A DNA stretch of 64,000 bases from Arthrobacter sp. SPG23 (GCF_000876655.1 NZ_JYCN01000022.1:1-64000), one strand, 5' to 3'. Positions 25,711 through 36,013 are shown, counted from the stretch's first letter. Translations and numbers: made by a program. Notes: generated from the sequence alone by a model not told the origin.

Positions 25711-26805
25711 ATGATCACAGTTACCGACCTTCGAAAGGTCTACCGCCAGGGGAAAAAGGAAGTAGTGGCCCTCGACGGCGTCACCCTTTCCGTTCCCAAG
25801 GGTTCCATTCACGGAATCATTGGCCATTCAGGCGCCGGAAAATCCACCCTGGTGCGGTGCCTGACGCTGCTGGATCGTCCGACGTCCGGGTCCGTCAGCA
25901 TTGACGGCACAGAACTGAGTTCCGTGCGGGCCTCCGAAATCCGTGCGGCGCGGCGCCGTATCGGCATGGTTTTCCAGCACGCCAACCTCATGGACGCACG
26001 CACTGCCGCGGGCAATGTGGCCCACCCCCTGGAGCTCGTGAAGACGCCGAAGGACAAGATCCGGGCCAAGGTTGCGGAGCTGTTGTCCCTCGTGGGCCTC
26101 GAGGGGTTCGAAAACGCATACCCCTCCCAGCTCTCCGGAGGCCAGCGCCAGCGCGTGGGCATTGCCCGGGCCCTGGCTGCCGACCCCGATGTGCTGCTGT
26201 GCGATGAGCCCACCTCGGCACTGGACCCGGCGACCACTGACGAAATCCTGGACCTGATCCAGGACCTCACCAGGCGCCTCCAGCTGACCGTGCTCATCAT
26301 CACCCACGAAATGAACGTCGTGAAGCGCGTCTGCGACTCCGTCTCCCTCCTGTCCAAGGGCCGCATCATCGAGCACGGCGCCCTGAAGGACGTGGCCGGA
26401 AACCTCGAGAGCAAACTGGCCAAGGCGCTCCTGCCGCTGCCGGCGTCCGAGCCCCTGAAGGGCGCCCTTCAAGGCGGAACGGTCCTGGAGATTCTGTTCG
26501 CGGGTGACAACGCCAAGGAGCCTGTGCTTACCAGCGTTGCGCGGCACTTCGACATCGACCTGAATGTCCTGGCCGGCAGCGTCGAAACCCTGGGCGGCCA
26601 GCAGTTCGGGCACCTCCGCGTCCAGCTCGCCGAGAATGCGGATGCTGACGCCGTCCTCGCCTACCTCCACCAGCGCGGAATAGGCGCAAAGGTGGCCGCG
26701 GCCAACACACCTGCCAGCGACCCCCTTGAATTGGATTCTGCGGAATCGGACGCTGCCGAAGCGAACGCTGCTGAATTCAACGACGTGACGGGAAGGAACT
26801 CATGA
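25711..26805 (+). CDS. metN: Methionine ABC transporter ATP-binding protein MetN
   Basis: 364 residues. ABC ATPase: Walker A GHSGAGKSTLVRCL, Q-loop FQHANLMDART, signature LSGGQRQRVGIARAL, Walker B VLLCDEPTSALDP, H-loop ITHEM. The C-terminal ~100 residues form the NIL/ACT-like regulatory domain (FDIDLNVLAGSVETLGGQQFGHLRVQL) that binds methionine and gives trans-inhibition in characterised MetN. ATG at 25711 follows TGAGGATAA. First gene of metN-metI-metQ; stop overlaps metI by 4 nt. Confidence 0.95.
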   Translation: MITVTDLRKVYRQGKKEVVALDGVTLSVPKGSIHGIIGHSGAGKSTLVRCLTLLDRPTSGSVSIDGTELSSVRASEIRAARRRIGMVFQHANLMDARTAAGNVAHPLELVKTPKDKIRAKVAELLSLVGLEGFENAYPSQLSGGQRQRVGIARALAADPDVLLCDEPTSALDPATTDEILDLIQDLTRRLQLTVLIITHEMNVVKRVCDSVSLLSKGRIIEHGALKDVAGNLESKLAKALLPLPASEPLKGALQGGTVLEILFAGDNAKEPVLTSVARHFDIDLNVLAGSVETLGGQQFGHLRVQLAENADADAVLAYLHQRGIGAKVAAANTPASDPLELDSAESDAAEANAAEFNDVTGRNS

Positions 26806-27473
26806 ACGACATCTTTAGCAACCCCGTCCTTGCCAAGGCCCTGCCCGAGGCCATCGTGGAAACCCTGCAGATGGTCGGAATTTCGGCCTTCTTTACGGTG
26901 CTGGTAGGTCTGCCCCTGGGCGTCTTCCTGCACGTCACGGCGCCGGGCGGCCTGCGTCCGATGCCGGTCACCAACCGGATCATGAGTGACGTCATCGTCA
27001 ACATCACCCGCTCCATCCCGTTCGCAATCCTGATGGTGGCCCTCATCCCGCTGGCCCGTCTGCTGACCGGCACGAGCCTTGGACCCGTTGCGGCATCAGT
27101 TTCCCTGTCCATCGGCACCATCCCGTTCTTTGCCCGCCTGGTGGAAACCTCGCTCCGGGACGTCCACCATGGCAAGATCGACGCGGCCCAGGTCATGGGT
27201 TCCACCAAGATGCAGGTCATCAACAAGGTGATGCTGCGCGAGTCACTCCCGGCCCTGGTAGCCGCCACGACCACCACCGTGGTCACCCTGGTGGGGTACT
27301 CGGCCATGGCCGGCCTGGTGGGCGGTGGCGGACTCGGGAAGCTGGCGTACAACTACGGCTTCCAGCGGTTCGATGTCACCGTCATGATCGTGACCATCGT
27401 CCTGATCATCGTTCTGGTGCAGGTCATCCAGCTGGTGGGCGAACGGATCTCCCGCAGCCTTGACCACCGCTAG
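26802..27473 (+). CDS. metI: Methionine ABC transporter permease MetI
   Basis: 223 residues, five predicted membrane segments, with the permease-ATPase coupling helix RDVHHGKIDAAQVMGSTKMQ (the EAA-like loop). Typical MetI length. ATG overlaps the metN TGA (ATGA). Works with MetN and MetQ in importing methionine. Confidence 0.95.
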   Translation: MNDIFSNPVLAKALPEAIVETLQMVGISAFFTVLVGLPLGVFLHVTAPGGLRPMPVTNRIMSDVIVNITRSIPFAILMVALIPLARLLTGTSLGPVAASVSLSIGTIPFFARLVETSLRDVHHGKIDAAQVMGSTKMQVINKVMLRESLPALVAATTTTVVTLVGYSAMAGLVGGGGLGKLAYNYGFQRFDVTVMIVTIVLIIVLVQVIQLVGERISRSLDHR

Positions 27474-27631
27474 GCAATCGCCACCGCCAAGCCATACCAC
27501 CCATCAGCCGTTGTCCAACGGCCACGGCAATCTTCACCGCAGCAGGTAGCCGCCCGCTGTATCTGTGCCGGAGCGGACGCCGGGCGCAAGCCCGCCGTCG
27601 AACTCCATGCAATTCGAAAGGAACGCATCCG

Positions 27632-28474
27632 ATGCGTAAATCACTCTCCCTCCTGGCCGCCGGCATTGTCACCGCCCTGGCGCTGACCGCCTGCGGCGGT
27701 TCGTCCAGCCCGAGCGCCGAAACCACGACCCTTGACCCTGCCAAGCCCGCCACCCTGACCGTCGGCGCAAGCCCGGTCCCGCAGGCGAAGATCCTGGAGT
27801 TCATCAACCAGGACCTCGCGCCCAAGGCCGGCCTGAAGCTGGACATCAAGGAGATCGAGGACTACCAGACGCCGAACACTGCCCTGAACGACGGCTCGCT
27901 GGACGCCAACTACTACCAGCACCTGCCGTGGTTTGAGGACCAGGTCAAGACCAAGGGCTACAAGTTCGGCCACGGTGAAGGCGTCCACATCGAGCCTTAC
28001 GCTGCTTTCTCCGAGAAGATCAAGGACATCAAGGACGTCCAGGACGGCGCCAAGGTTGCCATCACGAACGACCCCTCCAACCAGGTCCGCGCGCTCAAGG
28101 TCCTCCAGGTGGCCGGACTGGTGAAGGACATCAAGGATGATTCCTCCGTGCTGACCCTTACCGACGAGCAGAACCCGAAGAAGCTGAAGTTCTCGGAGAA
28201 CCAGCCGGAACTCCTGATCAACGACCTCAAGGACCCGTCGGTGGACCTGGCGCTGATCAACGGCAACTTCATCCTGAAGGCCGGCCTGAGCACCAAGGAC
28301 GCCCTCGCTGTGGAGTCCGTGGAGAACAACCCCTACGCGAACTTCCTGGCCTGGCGCGAGGACTCCAAGGATGACGTCCGCATCAAGAAGCTGGACGAAC
28401 TGCTGCACTCCCCCGAGGTCAAGGCCTTCATCGAAAAGGAATGGCCCAACGGTGACGTGACGGTGGCTTTCTAA
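27632..28474 (+). CDS. metQ: Methionine-binding lipoprotein MetQ (NlpA family)
   Basis: 280 residues. Lipoprotein signal peptide with lipobox LTAC (Cys at residue 22) and Gly/Ser linker, then the NlpA domain (LTVGASPVPQAKILEFINQD, DYQTPNTALNDGSLDANYYQ, VAITNDPSNQ, LALINGNFILKAGL). Membrane-anchored methionine receptor feeding MetNI. RBS GAAAGGAACG lies upstream of the ATG. A 158-nt gap separates it from metI, and a strong terminator follows. Confidence 0.95.
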   Translation: MRKSLSLLAAGIVTALALTACGGSSSPSAETTTLDPAKPATLTVGASPVPQAKILEFINQDLAPKAGLKLDIKEIEDYQTPNTALNDGSLDANYYQHLPWFEDQVKTKGYKFGHGEGVHIEPYAAFSEKIKDIKDVQDGAKVAITNDPSNQVRALKVLQVAGLVKDIKDDSSVLTLTDEQNPKKLKFSENQPELLINDLKDPSVDLALINGNFILKAGLSTKDALAVESVENNPYANFLAWREDSKDDVRIKKLDELLHSPEVKAFIEKEWPNGDVTVAF

Positions 28475-28499
28475 GCCTTCCGCTACTCAGCATCAGCAA

Positions 28500-28569
28500 A
28501 AAAATCCCCGGCTCCCGGACATTTCCCCTTCGCTTTTGGCGGGGATTCGTCCGGGAGGCGGGGATTTTT
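28500..28569. terminator. Bidirectional terminator between metQ and hemL
   Basis: Two nested stems: AAAAATCCCCG with CGGGGATTTTT (28500-28510 with 28559-28569) and CTCCCGGAC with GTCCGGGAG (28512-28520 with 28549-28557). A- and T-tracts at both bases make it a terminator for both converging operons. Confidence 0.9.
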
Positions 28570-28580
28570 GTTATGAGCCG

Positions 28581-29921
28581 TTATCCCGCCGGCACCGCTG
28601 CCGCCCCAGCCGCCTTGGCTGCGGCGGGGAGGGCGTCGAAGATCCTATTCATGGCGGCGTCGTCGTGAGCCGCGGAAAGGAACCAGGCTTCGAAGACCGA
28701 CGGCGGCAGGTAGACGCCTGAGTCCAGCATCGAGTGGAAGAACGGCGCGTAGCGGAACACTTCCTGGCCCTGGGCGTCGTCATAGTTGTGGACGCCCCGC
28801 GCCGAGGTGCCGAAGGCCACCGAGAACAGGTTTCCGGCCCGCTGGATGGAGTGGTCCACCCCGGCTGCGTCCAGCGCCGAGGACAGCGCAGCAGAGAGCT
28901 CCAGCGAGCGGGCGTCGATGAACGAGTAGACCTCGGGGGTGGCGTGCGTCAGGGTGGCGACGCCGGCTGCCATGGCCACGGGGTTTCCGGACAGGGTGCC
29001 CGCCTGGTAGACGGGCCCGAGCGGCGCCAGGTAGTCCATGATGTCGGCACGGCCGCCGAGGGCCGCCGTCGGCATGCCGCCGCCAATCACCTTGCCGAAC
29101 GTCAGCAGGTCCGGCCTCCACGGCTCGGCGGCATCCGCCGCGCCGCCGGTGAGGCCCCAGTAGCCCGAGTAGCCGGTACGGAAACCGGTGAGGACTTCGT
29201 CCACGATGAGCAGGGCGCCGTGTTCGCGGGTAATCCGTGACAGCCCGGCGTTGAAGCCTTCGCCGGGCGTCACCACACCCATGTTGGCCGGCGCCGCCTC
29301 CGTAATGACGGCGGCGATGTTGCTGCCGTGGGCGGCGAACGCGGCCTCCACGGCGGCGAGGTCGTTGTAGGGCAGCACCAGGGTTTCGGCGGCGGTGGCA
29401 GCTGTGACCCCCGCGGAACCGGGCAGCGCCAGGGTGGCCACGCCGGATCCGGCCGCGGCCAGGAGTCCGTCGAGGTGGCCGTGGTAGCAGCCGGCAAACT
29501 TGATGACCAGGTCGCGGCCGGTGAAGCCGCGGGCCAGGCGGATGGCGGTCATGGTGGCTTCAGTCCCGGTGGACACCATCCGGACGCGCTCAGCGGCCGG
29601 CACACGTTCCTTGACGATCGCGGCCAGGTTGGCTTCGTCCGGCGTGGAGGCACCGAACGAGAGTCCGCGGTCCACGGCGGCGTGGACTGCCTCGAGCACG
29701 GCCGGGTGGGCGTGGCCCAGCAGCGCCGGACCCCAGGAGCACACCAGGTCCACGTATTCGGCGCCGTCGGCATCCGTCAGGTATGCGCCCTTGGCGGACA
29801 CCATGAACCGGGGGGTCCCGCCCACGGAACCGAAGGCACGGACGGGCGAGTTGACGCCGCCCGGCATGAGCTGGCGTGCACGGTCGAAGAGTGCCTCATT
29901 GCGAGGAGAGCTGGAAGTCAT
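28581..29921 (-). CDS. hemL: Glutamate-1-semialdehyde 2,1-aminomutase
   Basis: 446 residues. PLP enzyme converting glutamate-1-semialdehyde to 5-aminolevulinate, second step of the C5 route. Signatures: [33 protein letters not shown] and the Schiff-base Lys in [19 protein letters not shown] at 29921 is chosen over a longer in-frame reading; AGGA lies a few bases upstream and the family N-terminus then fits. Last gene of the long minus-strand heme transcript, 13 nt after the LLM oxidoreductase. Confidence 0.95.
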   Translation of the reverse strand: MTSSSPRNEALFDRARQLMPGGVNSPVRAFGSVGGTPRFMVSAKGAYLTDADGAEYVDLVCSWGPALLGHAHPAVLEAVHAAVDRGLSFGASTPDEANLAAIVKERVPAAERVRMVSTGTEATMTAIRLARGFTGRDLVIKFAGCYHGHLDGLLAAAGSGVATLALPGSAGVTAATAAETLVLPYNDLAAVEAAFAAHGSNIAAVITEAAPANMGVVTPGEGFNAGLSRITREHGALLIVDEVLTGFRTGYSGYWGLTGGAADAAEPWRPDLLTFGKVIGGGMPTAALGGRADIMDYLAPLGPVYQAGTLSGNPVAMAAGVATLTHATPEVYSFIDARSLELSAALSSALDAAGVDHSIQRAGNLFSVAFGTSARGVHNYDDAQGQEVFRYAPFFHSMLDSGVYLPPSVFEAWFLSAAHDDAAMNRIFDALPAAAKAAGAAAVPAG

Positions 29922-29934
29922 GGTTCCTATTCTT

Positions 29935-31068
29935 TCAGTTTCCGGCTGCGTGCCCGGACAGGAGCTCGGCCACCCGGGGGGCCACCGCCGTGCCAAGCAG
30001 TTCAATGGACCGCATCATGGCGGTATGGGGCAGTGAGCCGCTGCTGTACTTGAGGTCGAAGCGGTCCACGCCGAGGTTCCGCTTGAGCAGGACGATTTTG
30101 CGCGCCACCGTCTCCGGCGACCCCACGTAGAGTGCGCCTTCGGGGGTGCACATGGCGTCGAACTCATGCCGGCTTCCCGGGCCCCAGCCGCGTTCCGCTC
30201 CGAGCCTGTTCCGCAGCCCCAGCCAGTGCGGGAAGAACTCCTCGCGCGCTTCCTCGTCCGTCTCGGCAACATGCCCGGGCGAATGCGTGGCCACCTGCTG
30301 CATCGGGTGGCCGTACTTGGCCATGGCTTCGCGGTAAAGGTTGGCCAGCGGAGCGAAGGAACGCGGTTCGCCGCCGATGATCGCGAAAATAATGGGGTAG
30401 CCGTATTCCGCGCAGCGCAGCACGGACTCCGGGGTTCCGCCCACGCCGATCCAGGCTGGCAGCAGATGGTGCTCCAGCGGCGGATAGACGCTTAGCCCGT
30501 TAATGGCCGGACGGGTCCGGCCTTCCCAATGGACGGGCTTCTGCGCACGGACCTTGTCAAAGAGCTCCAGTTTTTCCTCGAACAGGATCTCGTAGTCGGC
30601 GAGGTCCAGGCCAAACAGCGGAAAGGATTCGATGAAGGACCCGCGGCCCAGCATGACTTCCGCGCGGCCGCTGGAGATGGCATCCACCGTGGAGAAACGC
30701 TGGAAGACGCGGATGGGGTCATCCGAGCTCAACACGGTGACGGCCGACCCCAGCCGGATGTGCTTGGTCCGCGCTGCGGCGGCGGCCAGGAACACTTCGG
30801 GCGCCGAGACGGCGTAGTCCTTGCGGTGGTGCTCCCCTACCCCAAAGGCGTGGAGGCCGACGTCGTCCGCCAGTTCCGCCTGTTCGAGCAGCTGGCGAAG
30901 AACTTGGGCATGCGGCACCGGGTGCCCGTCGGGGTACACCCCGACGTCGCCGAAGGTGTTCAGCCCGAGCAGGACCTTCCCGGGTCCGACTGGAGCGGTA
31001 GGACTGTCACCGTGCGCGGCGGCGGGAGCCACGGGTACGCCGGCTCCTGTAAGGGGCGCCTCGCTCAT
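29935..31068 (-). CDS. LLM-class flavin-dependent oxidoreductase (bacterial luciferase-like)
   Basis: 377 residues, TIM-barrel of the luciferase-like monooxygenase family. Seen: [14 protein letters not shown] near the N-terminus, [20 protein letters not shown] (the flavin-site GEHH), [20 protein letters not shown], and [21 protein letters not shown] (phosphate-binding region). FMN or F420 use cannot be told. Its ATG shares a base with the hemB stop (TGATG), and hemL follows 13 nt on, so it is cotranscribed with heme genes. It is not a known heme enzyme; substrate unknown. Confidence 0.88.
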   Translation of the reverse strand: MSEAPLTGAGVPVAPAAAHGDSPTAPVGPGKVLLGLNTFGDVGVYPDGHPVPHAQVLRQLLEQAELADDVGLHAFGVGEHHRKDYAVSAPEVFLAAAAARTKHIRLGSAVTVLSSDDPIRVFQRFSTVDAISSGRAEVMLGRGSFIESFPLFGLDLADYEILFEEKLELFDKVRAQKPVHWEGRTRPAINGLSVYPPLEHHLLPAWIGVGGTPESVLRCAEYGYPIIFAIIGGEPRSFAPLANLYREAMAKYGHPMQQVATHSPGHVAETDEEAREEFFPHWLGLRNRLGAERGWGPGSRHEFDAMCTPEGALYVGSPETVARKIVLLKRNLGVDRFDLKYSSGSLPHTAMMRSIELLGTAVAPRVAELLSGHAAGN

Positions 31069-32048
31069 CAGGATTCCTTCAGCCAGCCGGCGAGCTCGGA
31101 CGCCCAGTACGTCAGGACCATGTTCGCTCCGGCCCGCTTGATGCCGAGCACGGATTCGGTAACGGCCGCGCGCCGGTCGATCCAGCCGTTGGCGGCGGCG
31201 GCCTCGATCATGGAGTACTCCCCCGAGATCTGGTACGCAGCCACGGGCACGGGGCTCATGGCGGCGACGTCGGCGAGGATGTCGAGGTAGCTCATGGCGG
31301 GCTTGACCATCACCAGGTCGGCGCCTTCGGCCAGGTCCAGCTCCACTTCGAGGATGGCTTCGCGGCGGTTGGCGGCGTCCATCTGGTAGGTACGCCGGTC
31401 ACCCTTGAGCTGCGAATCCACGGCCTCGCGGAAGGGGCCGTAGAACGCTGACGCGAACTTTGCGGCGTAGGCCACCACGGCGGTATTGACGTGCCCTGCG
31501 TCTTCAAGCGCCTGCCGGATCACGCCGATCTGGCCGTCCATCATGCCGGAGGGGCCCAGCATGTGGGCGCCCGCGTCCGCCTGGGCCACGGCCATCGCCG
31601 CGTAGATTTCCAGCGTTGCATCGTTGTCCACGTAGCCGTCGGCATCCAGCACACCGCAGTGTCCGTGGTCGGTGAATTCGTCCAGGCAGACATCGCTCAT
31701 GACCACCAGGTCATCGCCCACTTCAGCGCGGACATCCCGGATGGCCTTGTTGAGGACACCGTCGGGATCCAGGGAGGCGGTGCCCCGGGCATCACGTTCG
31801 GCCGGGATGCCGAAGAGCATGATTCCGCCCACGCCGAGCTCCACGGCCTCGGCCGCAGCCCTTTTCAGCGAATCGGTGGTGTGCTGGACCACGCCGGGCA
31901 TGGAGGCAATGGGGTTGGGTTCGGTGAGCCCCTCGCGGATGAAGGCCGGAAGGATCAGTTCGGGCGCCGCCAGCCGGTTTTCGGCCGTCATCCTGCGCAT
32001 GGCCGGCGTGGTGCGGAGGCGGCGGGGGCGATGGTTCGGGAAGCTCAT
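31068..32048 (-). CDS. hemB: Delta-aminolevulinic acid dehydratase (porphobilinogen synthase)
   Basis: 326 residues. Condenses two 5-aminolevulinates to porphobilinogen. Active-site lysines are in [19 protein letters not shown] and [13 protein letters not shown]; the metal-site loop reads [19 protein letters not shown], i.e. Cys-x-Asp rather than the Cys-x-Cys of the zinc-rich E. coli site. Starts at ATG 32048, overlapping hemD by 4 nt. Confidence 0.96.
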   Translation of the reverse strand: MSFPNHRPRRLRTTPAMRRMTAENRLAAPELILPAFIREGLTEPNPIASMPGVVQHTTDSLKRAAAEAVELGVGGIMLFGIPAERDARGTASLDPDGVLNKAIRDVRAEVGDDLVVMSDVCLDEFTDHGHCGVLDADGYVDNDATLEIYAAMAVAQADAGAHMLGPSGMMDGQIGVIRQALEDAGHVNTAVVAYAAKFASAFYGPFREAVDSQLKGDRRTYQMDAANRREAILEVELDLAEGADLVMVKPAMSYLDILADVAAMSPVPVAAYQISGEYSMIEAAAANGWIDRRAAVTESVLGIKRAGANMVLTYWASELAGWLKES

Positions 32049-32968
32049 GTTCTGTCCTTCACGGGTGTCTCGGGGGCGGGCGGTGGTGTGGATTGTCCTG
32101 GTGCAAGGGCCTGGATGACGGCGGACACCAGGCCGGAAGCTGTGGGCTCCTCGGCGACGGCGGCCACCGGCAGCCCGAGCGATTCCGCCTCGGCCGCAGT
32201 TGACCGCCCGATCGCCACGAACCGGCAGTCTCCCAGCGGTGACAGTCCGGCATGGATGCGGCGTGCGGCGCTGGGTGACGCGGCGACGACGGCGTGGAGC
32301 CGCCCGGCGTCCAGCTCGGCTTTCGCTTCGGCGGGGGTGAGCACTTCCGTTCCCGCCTGCGCGACGGCGGAGGAGGGTTCGGGGGGAAAGCTGCGGGCCG
32401 GATCGGCGGGGTAGTCCACCGTGTGGTAGGCAGTGACGGCCTGAACCCTGGCGCCAAGTGACTCGAGTCCCTCGGCAAGCCTGCTGTCGGCGATGTCCGC
32501 CTGCGGCAGGAACACACTGCCCTGGCCCTCCGGCCAGATGTCCAGGAGCCCGACGCCGGACTGGAGGCGGGCCGGGGCCAGGTCAACAGTGATTCCCCGC
32601 AGCTCCAGTTCGCGCCGTGTGGCCGGTCCGATGGTGGCCACCTGGACGGAACCGGGCAGCCACCGGCTCAGCGTCACGCCCCGTTCCCGGGCCAGTTCCT
32701 CGAGGGCCTGCACCGTGGTGACGCTGCTGATGACCAGCCAGGTGTACGCGCCGGCGCCCAAGGCGTCGAAGGCGACTTCGAGGGAATGCAGGTCCCGGGC
32801 CCGTTCGAAGTCGATCAGCGGCAGCAGCAGCGGTTCGGCCCCGGTTTCCCGCAGGGCCGCTAGCAGGGCCCCGGCCCGGTCCGGGCTCCGCGTGACCAGG
32901 ACACGGGCACCCTCGAGCACGCGCGGCCCGTGCCGGCCCTCAACGCGGGCACTGCGCCGCCCCATCAT
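32045..32968 (-). CDS. hemD: Uroporphyrinogen-III synthase
   Basis: 307 residues, two-lobed HemD fold of low overall conservation: [30 protein letters not shown] at the start of lobe one, then [48 protein letters not shown] and [15 protein letters not shown]. Closes hydroxymethylbilane with inversion of ring D. Identity rests also on its place between hemC and hemB. ATG at 32968 has GGAG 8 nt upstream. Confidence 0.92.
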   Translation of the reverse strand: MMGRRSARVEGRHGPRVLEGARVLVTRSPDRAGALLAALRETGAEPLLLPLIDFERARDLHSLEVAFDALGAGAYTWLVISSVTTVQALEELARERGVTLSRWLPGSVQVATIGPATRRELELRGITVDLAPARLQSGVGLLDIWPEGQGSVFLPQADIADSRLAEGLESLGARVQAVTAYHTVDYPADPARSFPPEPSSAVAQAGTEVLTPAEAKAELDAGRLHAVVAASPSAARRIHAGLSPLGDCRFVAIGRSTAAEAESLGLPVAAVAEEPTASGLVSAVIQALAPGQSTPPPAPETPVKDRT

Positions 32969-32986
32969 CTGCCCGGCTCCGCCGGT

Positions 32987-33985
32987 TCAGGAAGCGGCAA
33001 GGTCCGCGATGTCGGCTGCGCCGGCCGCCAGCAGGGCCTCGGCCAGTTCGATGCCAAGAAGCGTCGCGCCTACCTCGGTGAGCCCGTCAGTTGCCCGCTT
33101 GTCGCGGACCGAAGCTGTCCCATCGACGGCGCAGACGGCGGCCTCCAGGTACAGCAGGCTTCCCTTGCGGAAGGCGTAGGCGCCCACCGGGGCGGCACAG
33201 CCCGCCTCAAGCCGGGCCAGGAGTGCCCGCTCGGCCGTGACTGCGAGCCTGGTGTCCGTGTCGTCCAGGGCTGCCAGCGCCTGGGCCAGCGGCCCCTGGG
33301 ACCCCGCGGGGGATCCGGGCCTTCCCGGAGCGTCGGCGGTGCGGCATTCGATGGCAAGCGACCCCTGGCCGGCGGCTGGAAGCATGACATCGGTTTCGAG
33401 GTATTCGCTGACGGTGTCCAGCCGGCCGATGCGCTCAAGGCCGGCAGCCGCCAGCACGACGGCGTCGAGGTCGCCGGATTTGCCCTCCACCACGGCGTCC
33501 GTAACGTTGCCCGGCAGGCCGGGGACCCGGCCCAGGCGGGTATCCACGTTTCCGCGGATGTCCACGACGTCCAGGTCGGGACGGGCCGCACGGAGCTGCG
33601 CCGCGCGCCGAGGGGAACCGGTTCCCACCCGGGCGCCCTGCGGAAGGTCGGCCAGCTTGAAGCCATCGCGCGCGCAGAGCACATCCCGGACGTCGACGCG
33701 CTTGGGCGTCGCAGCAAGGGTCAGCCCGGGAGCGGCGCCGGTGGGCAGGTCCTTGAGCGAGTGCACGGCAACGTCGCACTGGTCCCTCAGGAGCGCGTCG
33801 CGGAGGGCCGCAACGAACACGCCCGTGCCGCCCATCTGCGAGAGCGAGCCGGTGAGGACGTCGCCGTCGGTCCTGATGTGCACCAGTTCCACAGGGAAGC
33901 CGCCAATAGCGGCAAGCTGGTCCCCTGTTTGTTGGGTCTGGGTCAGTGCCAGCTTGCTGGCACGCGTCCCGATGCGGACTGTCAC
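32987..33985 (-). CDS. hemC: Hydroxymethylbilane synthase (porphobilinogen deaminase)
   Basis: 332 residues. Polymerises four porphobilinogens. Seen: RIGTRASKLALTQTQQTGD, HSLKDLPTGAAPGLTLAA, VGTGSPRRAAQLRAARPDL, and the dipyrromethane-cofactor Cys in LEAGCAAPVGAYA. Start ATG 33985 overlaps the hemH stop (ATGA); hemD begins 18 nt after its end. Confidence 0.96.
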   Translation of the reverse strand: MTVRIGTRASKLALTQTQQTGDQLAAIGGFPVELVHIRTDGDVLTGSLSQMGGTGVFVAALRDALLRDQCDVAVHSLKDLPTGAAPGLTLAATPKRVDVRDVLCARDGFKLADLPQGARVGTGSPRRAAQLRAARPDLDVVDIRGNVDTRLGRVPGLPGNVTDAVVEGKSGDLDAVVLAAAGLERIGRLDTVSEYLETDVMLPAAGQGSLAIECRTADAPGRPGSPAGSQGPLAQALAALDDTDTRLAVTAERALLARLEAGCAAPVGAYAFRKGSLLYLEAAVCAVDGTASVRDKRATDGLTEVGATLLGIELAEALLAAGAADIADLAAS

Positions 33986-35262
33986 AGGGAGTCCTGTCCC
34001 GCCGCCTGCGCAGCCGGGGCGTCAGCCGAACCCGAAGGGTAGGGGTCGTGGCCCGTACCCACCGAGGTGTCCGCTCCTGCGATGGTGGGCTTCTCGCCGC
34101 GGAAGTTGGCGCAGCAGCCCGGACGGCAGATGTCGTACCAGGGGCCCAGGTCGGTCAGGTGGGGCCGGTCGGCAATATTGTTCGCGGCGGTGCGCTCAGA
34201 GATGAGGTCCACGATGCCGCTCACGAATTTGCGGTGGGTTCCGGGCGTGGGCACGCGCGTTGCGGACAGGCCCAGGTTTCGGCAGGTCTCCAGTGCTTCG
34301 GTGTCCAGATCCCAGACAACCTCCATGTGGTCGCTGACAAAGCCAAGGGGTACGATCACAATTCCCTTGACCCCCTCGCCGGCGAGCTCTTCGATGGCGT
34401 CGTTGATGTCCGGTTCGAGCCACGGCACGGACGGGGCACCGGAGCGGGACTGGTACACGAGGGACCATGGCGCGGTCAGGCCCGATTCTTCCTCGACCCG
34501 GCGGATGACCTCGGCGCCGGATGCCAGGTGCTGCGCCACGTAGGCCGAGCCTTCTGCAAATGTGCGCGGCTCGCCCTCGGAGCGTCCTGCGGCTTCGGCG
34601 TCGCGCGTGGGAATGGAGTGCGTGGCGAACAGGATGTGGACCGGCGCATCCGGGGTGCCGGCCGCGGCCAGCTGGGCGCGGACGTCGGCAAGGCCGGCGG
34701 CGGTACCCTCGACGAAGGGCTCCACGAAGCCCGGGTGGTCGAAGTACTGGCGGACCTTGTCCACCTCCAGCTTCCCGTCCAGGCCGGTTTCGGTCAGGGC
34801 CATGCCGATGTCTTCGCGGTATTGCCGGCAGCTGGAGTAGCAGGAGTAAGCGCTCGTGGTGACCATGAGGACCTTGCGGTGGCCGGCGTCGTACACATCC
34901 TGCAGGGTCTGCGGGATGTACGGGTCCCAGTTCCGGTTGCCCCAGAAGACGGGCAGGTCAATGCCGCGGGCGGAAAGTTCCGCTTCGATCCCGGCCTTGA
35001 GATCGCGGTTCTGCTGGTTGATCGGGCTGATGCCGCCGTTGGCGCGGTAGTGGTGCGAGACTTCCTCAAGCCGCTCGTCCGGAATGCCGCGCCCGCGGGT
35101 CACGTTGCGAAGGAACGGGATGACGTCGTCCTGGCCCTCGGGGCCGCCGAATGAGGCGAGGAGGACGGCGTCGTACTCCTTCGGAGCCATCCGGCCGGAT
35201 TCCGTAACGGGGTTGACGGCCGTCACCGCTGCCGGTGCTTCCGGTGATTCAAGCGGGCTCAT
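33982..35262 (-). CDS. hemH: Coproporphyrin-type ferrochelatase
   Basis: 426 residues. Inserts iron into the tetrapyrrole; in Actinobacteria the substrate is coproporphyrin III (CpfC), consistent with the hemQ neighbour. Motifs: YDAVLLASFGGPEGQDDVIPFL near residue 28, NGGISPINQQN, VFWGNRNWDPYI, FATHSIP (metal-site His), VYQSRSG, and GFVSDHMEVVWDLD. The C-terminal WYDICRPGCCANFRG is Cys-rich and may hold the [2Fe-2S] cluster known from actinobacterial enzymes. ATG at 35262 overlaps the hemQ stop; an in-frame reading 160 codons upstream lies inside hemQ and is not real. Confidence 0.94.
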   Translation of the reverse strand: MSPLESPEAPAAVTAVNPVTESGRMAPKEYDAVLLASFGGPEGQDDVIPFLRNVTRGRGIPDERLEEVSHHYRANGGISPINQQNRDLKAGIEAELSARGIDLPVFWGNRNWDPYIPQTLQDVYDAGHRKVLMVTTSAYSCYSSCRQYREDIGMALTETGLDGKLEVDKVRQYFDHPGFVEPFVEGTAAGLADVRAQLAAAGTPDAPVHILFATHSIPTRDAEAAGRSEGEPRTFAEGSAYVAQHLASGAEVIRRVEEESGLTAPWSLVYQSRSGAPSVPWLEPDINDAIEELAGEGVKGIVIVPLGFVSDHMEVVWDLDTEALETCRNLGLSATRVPTPGTHRKFVSGIVDLISERTAANNIADRPHLTDLGPWYDICRPGCCANFRGEKPTIAGADTSVGTGHDPYPSGSADAPAAQAAGQDSL

Positions 35263-35972
35263 GCGAGGACCTCGGCGATCTCGGCGGCGGTGACCCGCCG
35301 GCCGGTGTAGAAGGGAATTTCTTCGCGGACGTGGTGCCGGGCCTCTGTGGCGCGCAGGTGGCGCATCAGGTCCACGAGGTCCACCAGTTCGGGTGCCTCG
35401 AGGCCCAGGATCCATTCCCAGTCGCCCAGGGCGAAGGAGGAGACGGTGTTGGAGATGACCTGCGGGAAGTCGCGGCCCAGCAGTCCGTGGTCGCGCAGCA
35501 TGGCACCGCGTTCCGCATCGGGAAGCAGGTACCACTCGTAGGAGCGGACAAACGGGTACACGCACAGCCATTCGGCCGGTTCCACGCCACGTGAGAATGC
35601 CGGGGTGTGGTTCTTCGCAAACTCCGCCTCGCGGTGAACGCCCATGGCGGACCACGCGATTTCGGTTCCGGCAAAGAGCTTGCTGCGGCGGATGTCGCGG
35701 ACGGCCTGCTGCAGCGCTTCGGGCTTGGGGCCGTGCAGCCACACCATGATGTCCGCGTCTGCACGCATTGCCGAGACGTCGTAGCTGCCCCGGTGGACTA
35801 CTCCGGAGTCCGCCAGGCGGCCCAGCAGTGCTTCGAAGTCCGCGGCAGCATCGTCGCTGCGGGTAACGTCGGAGGAGCGCTTGAACACCGTCCAGAGGGT
35901 GAAGAACTGCTCTGTTTCTTCGGCTCCGGAATTTTCGGTTTTACTGACAGATTCGGCAGAAGTGTGGCTCAT
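35259..35972 (-). CDS. hemQ: Coproheme decarboxylase (HemQ/ChdC)
   Basis: 237 residues, chlorite-dismutase-like fold. Final step of the coproporphyrin-dependent route, peroxide-driven decarboxylation of coproheme to heme b. Seen: QFFTLWTVFKRSS, ADIMVWLHGPKPEALQQAV, CVYPFVRSYEWYLLPDAERGAML (conserved Tyr/Trp cluster) and RHHVREEIPFYTGRRVTAAE. Ends with ATGA overlap to hemH. The only structured upstream element is a 29-bp dyad at 36014-36042. Confidence 0.94.
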   Translation of the reverse strand: MSHTSAESVSKTENSGAEETEQFFTLWTVFKRSSDVTRSDDAAADFEALLGRLADSGVVHRGSYDVSAMRADADIMVWLHGPKPEALQQAVRDIRRSKLFAGTEIAWSAMGVHREAEFAKNHTPAFSRGVEPAEWLCVYPFVRSYEWYLLPDAERGAMLRDHGLLGRDFPQVISNTVSSFALGDWEWILGLEAPELVDLVDLMRHLRATEARHHVREEIPFYTGRRVTAAEIAEVLA

Positions 35973-36013
35973 GGATACCAGTCTGCCCCTTCAATGCCTC
36001 CTAAGTCGAAACA

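Noticed and set aside
35263..35742. 160-codon upstream extension of hemH
   Set aside because: Lies in an alternate frame of hemQ; the hemH start is fixed by the ATGA overlap.
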